From contig CM076960.1 in the NCBI GenBank assembly GCA_039566865.1, positions 7,764,501 through 7,828,500 on the forward strand: a DNA stretch of 64,000 nt. Reading direction: 5' to 3'. Positions 1-9,825 of this stretch are shown here, one piece after another. The notes beneath the pieces were generated by a model that saw only the letters and a program-made list of their open reading frames with translations, did no database searches and was not told the origin of the DNA. Made by a program: the position numbers and the translations under genes. Source of the stretch: Aurelia coerulea. Taxonomy: Eukaryota > Cnidaria > Scyphozoa > Semaeostomeae > Ulmaridae. Position 1 is the stretch's first letter. Each line of letters starts with the position of its first letter.

Positions 1-249
1 CGATGTTTGTTTATGCAGTAAAGCTAAAATGAGACTAAAGAAAAAACTAATGTCTATAGTAATGTTTCGAAAAATAGTTGCTGCAGTACTAATATAGTGT
101 TATAAAAGATGTTACTGGCAGAACTAAAGTTTTAAAGGACGATGAGTTCAATACTCTTTATAATATAAATTGTAGCTATTAAAGTACGTTAATCCACACT
201 TTTTGTGTTTATATTTTGTTTTCTTTGAGAAAATAAACATTTAATTAAT
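1..249. repeat. Satellite monomer, class A representative
   Basis: Diagnostic positions: TTTCGAAAAATAGTTG, AGTACTA-ATA-TAGTGTT, AAAAGATGTTACTGGC, AAAGGACGATGAG, CTTTATAATATAAATTG and GTAGCTATTAAAG. TATAAAAG is at 101-108 and AATAAA at 232-237. Class A copies are scattered through both arrays. Confidence 0.85.
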
Positions 250-498
250 CGATGTTTGTTTATGCAGTAAAGCTAAAATGAGACTAAAGAAAAAACTAAT
301 GTCTATAGTAATGTTTCGAAAAATTGTTGCTGCAGTACTAATATAGTGTTATAAAAGATGTTACTGGCAGGACTAAAGTTTCAAAGGACGATGAGTGCAA
401 TACTCTTTATAATATAAATTGTAGCTATTAAAGTACGTTAATCAACACTTTTTGTGTTTATATTTTGTTTTCTTTGAGAAAATAAACATTTCCTTAAT

Positions 499-747
499 CG
501 ATGTTTGTTTATGCAGTAAAGCTAAAATGAGACTAAAGAAAAAACTAATGTCTATATTAATGTTTCCAAGAATGGTTGCTGCAGCACTAATATAGTGCTA
601 TAAAAGAAGTTACTGGCAGAACTAAAGTTTTAAAGGACGATGAGTGCAATACTCCTTATAATATAAATTGTAGCTACTAAAGTACGTTAATCCACACTTT
701 TTGTGTTTATATTTTGTTTTCTTTGAGAAAATAAACATTTAATTAAT
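499..747. repeat. Satellite monomer, class B representative
   Basis: Diagnostic positions: TTTCCAAGAATGGTTG, AGCACTA-ATA-TAGTGCT and AAAAGAAGTTACTGGC, often with CTTAATAATATGAATTG and GCAGCTACTAAAG further on. The central inverted repeat is perfect here (7-bp stem, ATA loop). This is the commonest class in the window. Confidence 0.85.
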
Positions 748-1494
748 CGATGTTTGTTTATGCAGTAAAGCTAAAATGAGACTAAAGAAAAAACTAATGT
801 CTATAGTAATGTTTCCAAGAATGGTTGCTGCAGCACTAATATAGTGCTATAAAAGAAGTTACTGGCAGAACTATAGTTTTAAAGGACGATGAGTGCAATA
901 CTCTTAATAATATGAATTGTAGCTACTAAAGTACGTTAATCCACACTTTTTGTGTTTATATTTTGTTTTCTTTGAGAAAATAAACATTTAATTGATCGAT
1001 GTTTGTTTATGCAGTAAAGCTAAAATGAGACTAAAGAAAAAACTAATGTCTATAGTAATGTTTCCAAGAATGGTTGCTGCAGCACTAATATAGTGTTATA
1101 AAAGATGTTACTGGCAGAACTAAAGTTTTAAAGGACGATGAGTGCAATACTCTTTATAATATAAATTGTAGCTATTAAAGTACGTTAATCAACACTTTTT
1201 GTGTTTATATTTTGTTTTCTTTGAGAAAATAAACATTTAATTAATCGATGTTTGTTTATGCAGTAAAGCTAAAATGAGACTAAAGAAAAAACTAATGTCT
1301 ATATTAATGTTTCCAAGAATGGTTGCTGCAGCACTAATATAGTGCTATAAAAGAAGTTACTGGCAGAACTATAGTTTTATGGGACGATGAGTGCAATACT
1401 CTTAATAATATGAATTGCAGCTACTAAAGTACGTTAATCCACACTTTTTGTGTTTATATTTTGTTTACTTTGAGAAAATAAACATTTAATTAAT

Positions 1495-1750
1495 CGATGT
1501 TTGTTTATGCAGTAAAGCTAAAATTAAAGCTAAAACTAAAGAAAAAACTAATGTCTATAGTAATGTTTCCAAGAATGGTTGCTGCAGCACTAATATAGTG
1601 CTATAAAAGAAGTTACTGGCAGAACTATAGTTTTAAAGGACGATGAGTGCAATACTCTTTATAATATAAATTGTAGCTACTAAAGTACGTTAATCAACAC
1701 TTTTTGTGTTTATATTTTGTTTTCTTTGAGAAAATAAACATTTAATTGAT
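1495..1750. repeat. Satellite monomer, class C (7 bp longer)
   Basis: 256 bp instead of 249. The extra bases come from a local duplication giving AAATTAAAGCTAAAACTAAAG in place of AAATGAGACTAAAG. The longer form shifts the downstream reading frame. When the preceding monomer ends in ATTTGCTTAATCG this leaves a 63-codon open frame (32156, 42179, 53709, 57290), which I regard as incidental. Confidence 0.8.
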
Positions 1751-1998
1751 CGATGTTTGTTTATGCAGTAAAGCTAAATGAGACTAAAGAAAAAACTAAT
1801 GTCTATAGTAATTTTTACAAGAATGGTTGCTGCAGCACTAATATAGTGCTATAAAAGAAGTTACTGGCAGAACTAAAGTTTTAAAGAACGATGAGTGCAA
1901 TACTCTTTATAATATAAATTGTAGCTACTAAAGTACGTTAATCCACAATTTTTGTGTTTATATTTTGTTTTCTTTGAGAAAATAAACATATGCTTAAT
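1751..1998. repeat. Satellite monomer, class D representative
   Basis: Diagnostic positions: GTAATTTTTACAAGAATGG, CACAATTTTTGTG in place of CACACTTTTTGTG, and in many copies TATAAAAAAGTTACTGG, which weakens the TATA-like box. The TA insertion of the 1060-bp array lies in a class D monomer. Confidence 0.75.
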
Positions 1999-2111
1999 CG
2001 ATGTTTGTTTGTGCAGCAAAACTAAAATGAGACTAAAGAAAAACCTAATATTAATGTTTCCAAGAATTGTTTATATTTTGTTTTCTTTGAGAAAATAAAC
2101 ATTTGCTTAAT
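1999..2111. repeat. Deleted satellite monomer (113 bp)
   Basis: The distance between phase marks is only 113 bp. The sequence jumps from CCAAGAAT directly to TGTTTATATTTTG, losing about 136 bp including the central hairpin. Two further copies with the same junction occur at 54293 and 57874. This is a rare junction useful for tracking duplications. Confidence 0.85.
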
Positions 2112-5100
2112 CGATGTTTGTTTATGCAGTAAAGCTAAAATTAAAGCTAAAACTAAAGAAAATACCAATGTCTATAGTAATGTTTCCGAGAATGGTTGCT
2201 GCAGCACTAATATAGTGCTATAAAAGAAGTTACTGGCAGAACTATAGTTTTATGGGACGATGAGTGCAATACTCTTTATAATATAAATTGTAGCTACTAA
2301 AGTACGTTAAACAACACTTTTTGTGTTTATATTTTGCTTCCTTTGAGAAAATAAACATTTAATTGATCGATGTTTGTTTATGCAGTGAAGCTAAAATGAG
2401 ACTAAAGAAAAAACTAATGTCTATAGTAATGTTTCGAAAAATAGTTGCTGCAGTACTAATATAGTGTTATAAAAGATGTTACTGGCAGAACTAAAGTTTT
2501 AAAGGACGATGAGTTCAATACTCTTTATAATATAAATTGTAGCTATTAAAGTACGTTAATCAACACTTTTTGTGTTTATATTTTGTTTTCTTTGAGAAAA
2601 TAAACATTTGCTTAATCGATGTTTGTTTATGCAGTAAAGCTAAAATGAGACTAAAGAAAAAACTAATGTCTATATTAATGTTTCCAAGAATGGTTGCTGC
2701 AGCACTAATATAATGCTATAAAAGAAGTTACTGGCAGAACTATAGTTTTAAAGGACGATGAGTGCAATACTCTTAATAATATGAATTGTAGCTACTAAAG
2801 TACGTTAAACAACACTTTTTGTGTTTATATTTTGTTTTCTTTGAGAAAATAAACATTTAATTAATCGATGTTTGTTTATGCAGTAAAGCTAAAATGAGAC
2901 TAAAGAAAAAACTAATGTCTATAGTAATGTTTCGAAAAATAGTTGCTGCAGTACTAATATAGTGTTATAAAAGATGTTACTGGCAGAACTAAAGTTTTAA
3001 AGGACGATGAGTGCAATACTCTTTATAATATAAATTGTAGCTATTAAAGTACGTTAATCAACACTTTTTGTGTTTATATTTTGTTTTCTTTGAGAAAATA
3101 AACATATCCTTAATCGATGTTTGTTTATGCAGTAAAGCTAAAATGAGACTAAAGAAAAAACTAATGTCTATATTAATGTTTCCAAGAATGGTTGCTGCAG
3201 CACTAATATAGTGCTATAAAAGAAGTTACTGGCAGAACTAAAGTTTTAAAGAACGATGAGTGCAAAACTCTCTATAATATAAATTGTAGCTACTAAAGTA
3301 CGTTAATCCACACTTTATGTGTTTATATTTTGTTTTCTTTGAGAAAATAAACATTTAATTAATCGATGTTTGTTTATGCAGTAAAGCTAAAATGAGACTA
3401 AAGAAAAAACTAATGTCTATAGTAATGTTTCCAAGAATGGTTGCTTCAGCACTAATATAATGCTATAAAAGAAGTTACTGGCAGAACTATAGTTTTAAAG
3501 GACGATGAGTGCAATACTCTTAATAATATGAATTGTAGCTACTAAAGTACGTTAAACAACACTTTTTGTGTTTATATTTTGTTTTCTTTGAGAAAATAAA
3601 CATTTAATTGATCGATGTTTGTTTATGCAGTGAAGCTAAAATGAGAATAAAGAAAAAACTAATGTCTATAGTAATGTTTCAAAAAATAGTTGCTGCAGTA
3701 CTAATATAGTGTTATAAAAGATGTTACTGGCAGAACTAAAGTTTTAAAGGACGATGAGTGCAATACTCTTAATAATATGAATTGTAGCTACTAAAGTACG
3801 TTAATCCACACTTTTTGTGTTTATATTTTTTTTTCTTTGAAAAAAATAAACATATCAATCTATCGATGTTTGTTAATGCAGTAAAGCTAAAATGAGACTA
3901 AAGAAAAAACTAATGTCTATAGTAATGTTTCGAAAAATAGTTGCTGCAGTACTAATATAGTTTTATAAAAGATGTTACTGGCAGAACTAAAGTTTTAAAG
4001 AACGATGAGTTCAATACTCTTTATAATATAAATTGTAGCTAATAAAGTACGTTAATCCACACTTTTTGTGTTTATATTTTGTTTTCTTTGAGAAAATAAA
4101 CATTTAGTTAATCGATGTTTGTTTATGCAGTAAAGCTAAAATGAGACCAAAGAAAAAACTAATGTCTATAGTAATGTTTCGAAAAATTGTTGCTGCAGTA
4201 CTAATATAGTGTTATAAAAGATGTTACTGGCAGAACTGAAGTTTTAAAGGACGATGAGTGCAATACTCTTTATAATATAAATTGTAGCTATTAAAGTACG
4301 TTAATCAACACTTTTTGTGTTTATATTTTGATTTCTTTGAGAAAATAAACATATAATTAATCGATGTTTGTTTGTGCAGTAAAGCTAAAATGAGACTAAA
4401 GAAAAAACTAATGTCTATATTAATATTTCCAAGAATGGTTGCTGCAGCACTAATATAGTGCTATAAAAGAAGTTACTGGCAGAACTAAAGTTTTAAAGAA
4501 CGATGAGTGCAAAACTCTCTATAATATAAATTGTAGCTACTAAAGTACGTTAATCCACACTTTATGTGTTTATATTTTGTTTTCTTTGAGAAAATAAACA
4601 TTTAGTTAATCGATGTTTGTTTATGCAGTAAAGCTAAAATGAGACTAAAGAAAAAACTAATGTCTATAGTAATGTTTCCAAGAATGGTTGCTGCAGCACT
4701 AATATAGTGCTATAAAAGAAGTTACTGGCAGAACTTTAGTTTTAAAGGACGATGAATGCAATACTGTTTATAATATGAATTGTAGCTACTAAAGTACGTT
4801 AATCCACACTTTTTGTGTTTATATTTTGTTTTCTTTGAGAAAATAAACATTTAATTAATCGATGTTTGTTTATGCAGTAAAGCTAAAATGAGACTAAAGA
4901 AAAAACTAATGTCTATATTAATGTTTCCAAGAATGGTTGCTGCAGCACTAATATAGTGTTATAAAAGATGTTACTGGCAGAACTGAAGTTTTAAAGGACG
5001 ATGAGTGCAATACTCTTTATAATATAAATTGTAGCTATTAAAGTACGTTAATCAATGAGAAAATAAACATTTGCTTAATCGATGTTTGTTTATGCAGTAA

Positions 5101-6868
5101 AGCTAAAATGAGACGAAAGAAAAAACTAATGTCTATATTAATGTTTCCAAGAATGGTTGCTGCAGCACTAATATAGTACTATAAAAGAAGTTACGGGCAG
5201 AACTATAGTTTTAAAGGACGATGAGTGCAATACTCTTAATAATATGAATTGTAGCTACTAAAGTACGTTAATCCACACTTTTTGTGTTTATATTTTGTTT
5301 TCTTTGAGAAAATAAACATTTAATTAATCGATGTTTTTTTTATGCAGTAAAGCTAAAATTAAAGCTAAAGCCAAAGAAAATACCAATGTCTATAGTAATG
5401 TATCCGAGAATGGTTGCTGCAGCACTAATATACTGCTATAAAAGAAGCTACTGGCAGAACTATAGTTTAAATGCACGATGCGTACAATACCCTCTATAAT
5501 AAAAATTGTTGCTACTAAAGTACGTTAAACAACACTTTTTGTGATTATATTTTGTTTTCTTTGAGAAAATAAATATTTAATTGATCGATGTTTGTTTATG
5601 CCGTAAAGCTAAAATGAGACTAAAGGAAAAACTAAAGTCTATAGTAATTTTTACAAGAATGGTTGATGCAGCACTAATATAGTGCTATAAAAAAGTTACT
5701 GGCAGAACTAAAGTTTTAAAGAACGATGAGTGCAAAACTCTTTATAATATAAATTGTAGCTATTAAAGTACGTTAATCCACAATTTTTGTGTTTATATTT
5801 TGTTTTTTTTTTTGAGAAAATAAACATATGCTTAATCGATGTTTGTTTGTGCAGTAAAGCTAAAATGAGACTAAAGAAAAAACTAATGTCTATATTAATG
5901 TTTCCAAGAATGGTTGCTGCAGTACTAATATAGTACTATAAAAGAAGTTACGGGCAGAACTATAGTTTTAAAGGACGATGAGTGCAATACTCTTAATAAT
6001 ATGAATTGTAGCTACTAAAGTACGTTAATCCACACTTTTTGTGTTTATATTTTGTTTTCTTTGAGAAAATAAACATTCAATTAATCGATGTTTGTTTATG
6101 CATTAAAGCTAAAATTAAAGCTAAAGCCAAAGAAAATACCAATGTCTATAGTAATGTATCCGAGAATGGTTGCTGCAGCACTAATATACTGCTATAAAAG
6201 AAGCTACTGGCAGAACTATAGTTTAAATGCACGATGTGTACAATACCCTTTATAATAAAAATTGTGGCTACTAAAGTACGTTAAACAACACTTTTTGTGA
6301 TTATATTTTGTTTTCTTTGAGAAAATAAATATTTAATTGATCGATGTTTGTTTATGCCGTAAAGCTAAAATGAGACTAAAGAAAAAACTAAAGTCTATAG
6401 TAATTTTTACAAGAATGGTTGATGCAGCACTAATATAGTGCTATAAAAAAGTTACTGGCAGAACTAAAGTTTTATAGAACGATGAGTGCAAAACTCTTTA
6501 TAATATAAATTGTAGCTTTAAAGTACGTTAATCCACAATTTTTTGTGTTTATATTTTGTTTTTTTTTCTTTTGAGAAAATAAACATTTAATTAATCGATG
6601 TTTGCTTATGCAGTAAAGCTAAAATGAGACTAAAGAAAAAACTAATGTCTATAGTAATATTTCGAAAAATAGTTGCTGCAGTACTAATATAGTGTTATAA
6701 AAGATGTTACTTGCAGAACTAAAGTTTTAAAGAACGATGAGTTCAATACTCTTTAAAATATAAATTGTAGCTATTAAAGTACGTTAATCCACACTTTTTG
6801 TGTTTATATTTTGTTTTCTTTGAGAAAATAAACATTTAATTGATCGATGTTTGTTTATGCAGTAAAGC

Positions 6869-6870
6869 TA
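6869..6870. other. TA target-site duplication, left
   Basis: The satellite reads GCAGTAAAGC-TA and then changes to CAATCATGGACA. The matching TA is at 17521-17522, followed by AAATGACACTAAAG. The uninterrupted paralogue at 19777-19800 has a single TA at 19788-19789. Confidence 0.85.
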
Positions 6871-7079
6871 CAATCATGGACAAAATAGTTTGAGACAAGT
6901 TCAAACTTTAAGATCTGACTATTGAAGATCCCCCCTCCCCCTTATTCAATGTTGGTGACGTGTCGAGGGAGGTTCTCCGATTTTTCAACATTGATTGTGG
7001 GGGAACGGGGGGAGAGGATGCTGAAAAGTTCAACATATCAGAGAAAGTTAATTTGTCTTATAATTAATGTCCATGATTG
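6871..7079. mobile_element. E module 1: palindromic MITE-like element (left edge)
   Basis: The terminal inverted repeats are CAATCATGGACA...GAGACAA on the left and the complement ending TGTCCATGATTG on the right. The fold continues inward: a C-rich run faces a G-rich run, and CAATGTTG pairs with CAACATTG, so most of the module can form one long imperfect hairpin. With the TA flank this fits a non-autonomous TA-targeting DNA transposon; superfamily is inferred, not shown. Private variants such as ACAAGTTC and CTTATAATTAATG separate this copy from E2-E6. No transposase is encoded. Confidence 0.75.
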
Positions 7080-7211
7080 TCTGAAAAATGTTCATACTTA
7101 GCCAAATGTCAAAAGAACTTAAGCAAAATTTTTGCCCTGCTCGCAGTGCAGGTTTTATTCGTACCATATTATCAATATGAATGGCAATGCTCAGTACTTA
7201 TTTCCGAGATG

Positions 7212-7238
7212 ACAACAACAACAACAACAACAAAAACA
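7212..7238. repeat. CAA trinucleotide microsatellite
   Basis: ACA/CAA iterations followed by AAAAACAATAAC, present at the same place in every S module. The tract looks the same length in all units seen, which suggests recent homogenisation of the units. Confidence 0.85.
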
Positions 7239-7357
7239 ATAACATGGTAGATTATCTCTGTTAACATGAGATAAGAATTAAGCACGAGTCCTTTATCTTG
7301 CATCATATAAGATTGCGCTCATCAAATTAAATGAAGAACTCCTTTGGTAACATGCTA

Positions 7358-7576
7358 ACATGTTACCATACATGATACCCACATGTTACTACAGTTTTCT
7401 ATGCTTCAATTCGTGATATCGACATGTTACTACATGTTTACATCATTTGTAAAAAAAGAGACATATATATTTTTATAAATGATGGTAACATGTGGTAACA
7501 TGTTGGGAAAGAGCTATTTGTGGTACTTTTACACAAACTGAAATGGTATCATGTGTGGTATCATGTGGTAACATGT
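7358..7576. repeat. Diverged palindrome with GGTAACATGT iterons
   Basis: The left arm begins ACATGTTACCATACATG and the right arm ends with GGTATCATGTGGTAACATGT. The arms are reverse complements with scattered mismatches. The inner ~29 bp around TACCATCATTT / AAATGATGGTA match best. The centre is TATATATATTTTTATA. A 10-bp motif GGTAACATGT occurs repeatedly on both strands. This looks like an older foldback element built into the unit. In unit 3 the TA element at 13760 has inserted at its centre. Confidence 0.7.
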
Positions 7577-7929
7577 GGTAACATGTGGTAACATATGCTT
7601 AATGCATAACTCTATACGGTGTGTAATGCAAAATGTGTTCTATCAAATGTTCCACCATGGTTCCACGACCTGAACGTTGATCAGTGAGTGTGCACATCAT
7701 GCTTTCTCTATCATCTAAAGCTTAGCTAAGTTAACTTTCAGAAAATGTGAGAAAAAGAGCCAAACAAGGGCCTAAATTTCTTAATTGAGGCAGCCTGGTT
7801 TTGAAAAAATATTCAGTAGTTTTGTCCAAGATTTTCTGAAAGCTAGAAATACTTTGTAAATCACGATAGTTCTTCAGGAAAATGTTTGGCTTCCTCTTCA
7901 GGTGGGGTATTTTGTATTTTTCATTTGGA

Positions 7930-8140
7930 CAATCATGGACAAAATAGTTTGAGACAAATTCAAACTTTAAGATCTGACTATTGAAGATCCCCCCCTCCCC
8001 CTTATTCAATGTTGGTGACGTGTCGAGGGAGGTTCTCCGATTTTTCAACATTGATTGTGGGGGGAACGGGGGGAGAGGATGCTGAAAAGTTCAACATATC
8101 AGAGAAAGTTAATTTGTCTCATAATTTATGTCCATGATTG
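7930..8140. mobile_element. E module 2
   Basis: 211-bp copy of the palindromic module with intact CAATCATGGACA and TGTCCATGATTG ends. It is not flanked by TA: the left flank is CATTTGGA and the right flank TCTGAAAA, as in every internal E. Confidence 0.8.
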
Positions 8141-8558
8141 TCTGAAAAATGTTCATACTTAGCCAAATGTCAAAAGAACTTAAGCAAAATTTTTGCCCTG
8201 CTCGCAGTGCAGGTTTTATTCGTACCATATTATCAATATGAATGGCAATGCTCAGTACTTATTTCCGAGATGACAACAACAACAACAACAACAAAAACAA
8301 TAACATGGTAGATTATCTCTGTTAACATGAGATAAGAATTAAGCACGAGTCCTTTATCTTGCATCATATAAGATTGCGCTCATCAATTTAAATGAAGAAC
8401 TCCTTTGGTACCATGCTAACATGTTACCATACATGATACCCACATGTTACTACAGTTTTCTATGCTTCAATTCGTAATATCGACATGTTACTACATGTTA
8501 CCATCATTTGTAAAAAAAGAGACATATATATTTTTATAAATGATGGTAACATGTGGTA
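8141..8558. repeat. S module of unit 2, part left of the LINE
   Basis: First 418 bp of S, ending in GATGGTAACATGTGGTA, where the LINE begins. The right part continues at 12914. Compared with unit 1, the 184 bp corresponding to 7498-7681 are missing at the insertion point. Confidence 0.85.
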
Positions 8559-8559
8559 G

Positions 8560-9729
8560 GATGCCTCTAAGAGTTTTTCCTTCTCGTCGCCCAACCCGAA
8601 GGGATGTGGTGACTACGATAGTGTCGAAAGATCGGATTTTGTCGTGTTTCTGGATCTTGTAAACAAGCTTACTGATGACATCCGGGATTTGAATAAGACT
8701 ACCAACAGTTTAAGGGAAAAAAATGAGCTTTTAGCTCAGGAAAAATTCAGTTTGCTTTTTGAAAATGAAAAACTCAAAGCAACCATGGCCCTGAACCCTC
8801 AGCTCAGTTCACCTTCAGTCTTATCTCAAGGGGCAGCTCCCAAAGAAATTAAAACAAAAGAAAAGATCATTGAAAAGGTCGTTGATGCTAACAATACTAA
8901 GATTGTTTGCGAGAGTATTGAGCTAGACAATAGCAGTATTATACCAGAAAACAATAAGAGTCACACAAATCGTCCGAGCAAAAAGAAGAGACAAAAGGCA
9001 AAGGCTAAACAAAAGGCAAAAACCAATGAAGCAACTGCTCAAAATAAACACATTGGCAAACAAGATGAAAATACCGATTCTCCGAAGCTTAGAGAAGCAC
9101 AGAAACCTAAAACGCCTGAGTCTGACGAGCAAAGTGCCTTGCGTATTACAGTGGAAAAGAATGAAGCATCTAAATCTCAAAAATCCGGCTCACGTAACGA
9201 AAACCAGCAACGAAAAAAGCGATCGACTTATATTGTGGGCGATTCTATGGTAAAAGACGTGCAAGGATGGGAGCTCAAGAAGTCTTGTGGTGATGAGAAT
9301 GAGAATATATTTGTAAAGCCTTTCTCCGGCTCAACTGTGAAGGACATGAACAGTTATTGCCAGCCCATCATTGAAAGAGCACCCGATCTAATTCTGCTAC
9401 ATGTTGGCACCAATGATTTGGGTAATAATCAGAAGTCTGACGTCAATATAGCTCAAGATATCATAGACCTCGCTAAACGTATAGAAAGTCATCACATAGA
9501 CGTTGTCGTGTCCGGCCTCGTGCCTAGATATGATAGATACGAACCGAAGAGGGTAAGAGTCAATTACATCCTTAGAGATTTATGCTTGGAACATAAATTG
9601 AAATATTGTGAACATTCGAACATTGACGCTTCTAATCACTTGAACAGAAGTAAGGTCCATCTCAATAAAGCTGGTGTAAGTATTTTTGCAAATAATCTAC
9701 TTAAGGCCACTAGGCCTACTACCCAGTGA
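8560..9729 (+). CDS. LINE ORF1: coiled coil plus SGNH/GDSL hydrolase domain, 5'-partial
   Basis: Open from the element edge; the frame reads DASKSFSFSSPNP... with no ATG, and the first possible start is a GTG at 8644, so the true N-terminus is probably lost. Numbered from 8644 (361 residues): a heptad-rich region at about 1-47 predicts a coiled coil for oligomerisation; 105-195 is basic and low-complexity, with a lysine-rich patch at 113-126 suited to RNA binding; about 195-355 is an SGNH hydrolase with YIVGDSM (Ser201), HVGTNDLG (Asn257) and KVHLN (His339). The Asp usually three residues before that His is Ser336, so esterase activity is uncertain. The role by family is retrotransposon RNP protein. 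It ends at TGA 9727-9729, in the same frame as ORF2. Confidence 0.85.
   Translation, partial: DASKSFSFSSPNPKGCGDYDSVERSDFVVFLDLVNKLTDDIRDLNKTTNSLREKNELLAQEKFSLLFENEKLKATMALNPQLSSPSVLSQGAAPKEIKTKEKIIEKVVDANNTKIVCESIELDNSSIIPENNKSHTNRPSKKKRQKAKAKQKAKTNEATAQNKHIGKQDENTDSPKLREAQKPKTPESDEQSALRITVEKNEASKSQKSGSRNENQQRKKRSTYIVGDSMVKDVQGWELKKSCGDENENIFVKPFSGSTVKDMNSYCQPIIERAPDLILLHVGTNDLGNNQKSDVNIAQDIIDLAKRIESHHIDVVVSGLVPRYDRYEPKRVRVNYILRDLCLEHKLKYCEHSNIDASNHLNRSKVHLNKAGVSIFANNLLKATRPTTQ
9727..9729 (+). promoter_or_regulatory. Single in-frame TGA between ORF1 and ORF2
   Basis: ORF1 and ORF2 are in the same frame. After CAG-TGA-CTT the next 25 codons up to 9805 contain no stop, and ORF2 then continues to 12735. 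UGA followed by C is the leakiest class of stop context. Out-of-frame ATGs at 9764 and 9812 come before the first in-frame ATG at 9826, which argues against simple scanning to ORF2. Either programmed readthrough or re-initiation operates, or a former CGA sense codon has decayed to TGA by CpG deamination. Confidence 0.6.
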
Positions 9730-9825
9730 CTTCGTAATCACGGTATACATCGTAATTCTAGTGATGCCATTGCCGGGCCCCCGCAGTTAGAAATCACTTC
9801 TGATTTGCCCAATGCAAAGGCGCAA

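Larger units (their letters stand above)
1..6870. repeat. 249-bp satellite array, left block
   Basis: Head-to-tail copies of an AT-rich monomer. Phase marks CGATGTTTG fall at 1, 250, 499, 748 and 997, giving a period of exactly 249 bp, with a 256-bp class that carries 7 extra bases. About 27 copies are present and the array continues off the left edge. Every monomer holds ATCGAT and mostly CTGCAG, a TATAAAAG-like box, an AATAAA, and three short inverted repeats. Reading frames close inside each monomer, so I see no gene. At least four sequence classes alternate, which indicates higher-order organisation rather than uniform homogenisation. The array ends abruptly at a TA where the 1060-bp array begins. 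Family name not recognised. Confidence 0.95.
7080..7929. repeat. S module of unit 1
   Basis: 850 bp between E1 and E2. It contains a CAA microsatellite, a diverged ~220-bp palindrome rich in GGTAACATGT iterations, and a unique AT-rich right part. No ORF of note lies inside S. The 106-codon minus-strand frame at 7731-8051 crosses into the next E and is probably spurious. The complete S recurs at 15400-16249, 16460-17309 and 62957-63806, and in interrupted form in units 2 and 3. Confidence 0.85.
4870..8123. repeat. Macro-repeat, near-identical part, copy 1
   Basis: This segment recurs at 60747-64000 with a constant offset of 55,877 bp (7731 to 63608, 6871 to 62748, 5051 to 60928). I noticed only a handful of substitutions, for example around 6118 and 7445. 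Left of ~4870 the same offset still relates the arrays, but differences are clearly more frequent. The segment spans the last satellite monomers, the TA junction, unit 1 and the start of unit 2 of the 1060-bp array. It may be a real macrosatellite period or an assembly duplication. Confidence 0.85.

Noticed and set aside
119..175. Hammerhead-ribozyme-like string GACGATGAGTGCAATACTC in each monomer
   Set aside because: The core CUGAUGA is not present (ACGATGA) and the GAAA after stem II is replaced by TTTA, so self-cleavage is not supported.
1..6870. Regular repeats that could suggest a CRISPR array
   Set aside because: The repeats are directly contiguous 249-bp monomers without unique spacers, in a eukaryotic context.
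6990..7025. Possible G-quadruplex in the G-rich half of E
   Set aside because: Only two long G runs lie close together and they are complementary to the C run of the same module, so hairpin pairing explains them better.
7731..8051. 106-codon minus-strand frame repeated in the 1060-bp units (also 16051, 17111, 63608)
   Set aside because: It crosses the S-E boundary, lies partly in the palindromic E and its C-run, and is broken in other units where that run is six rather than seven bases. Its repetition follows from the tandem array, not from coding constraint.
8661..8690. CTGATGA in ORF1 as a hammerhead core
   Set aside because: It lies within an intact coding frame (LTDDIRD) and lacks the following stem and GAAA.
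8923..9253. Additional frames on both strands overlapping ORF1, and several overlapping ORF2
   Set aside because: They are shadows of the LINE coding frames with no recognisable domains.
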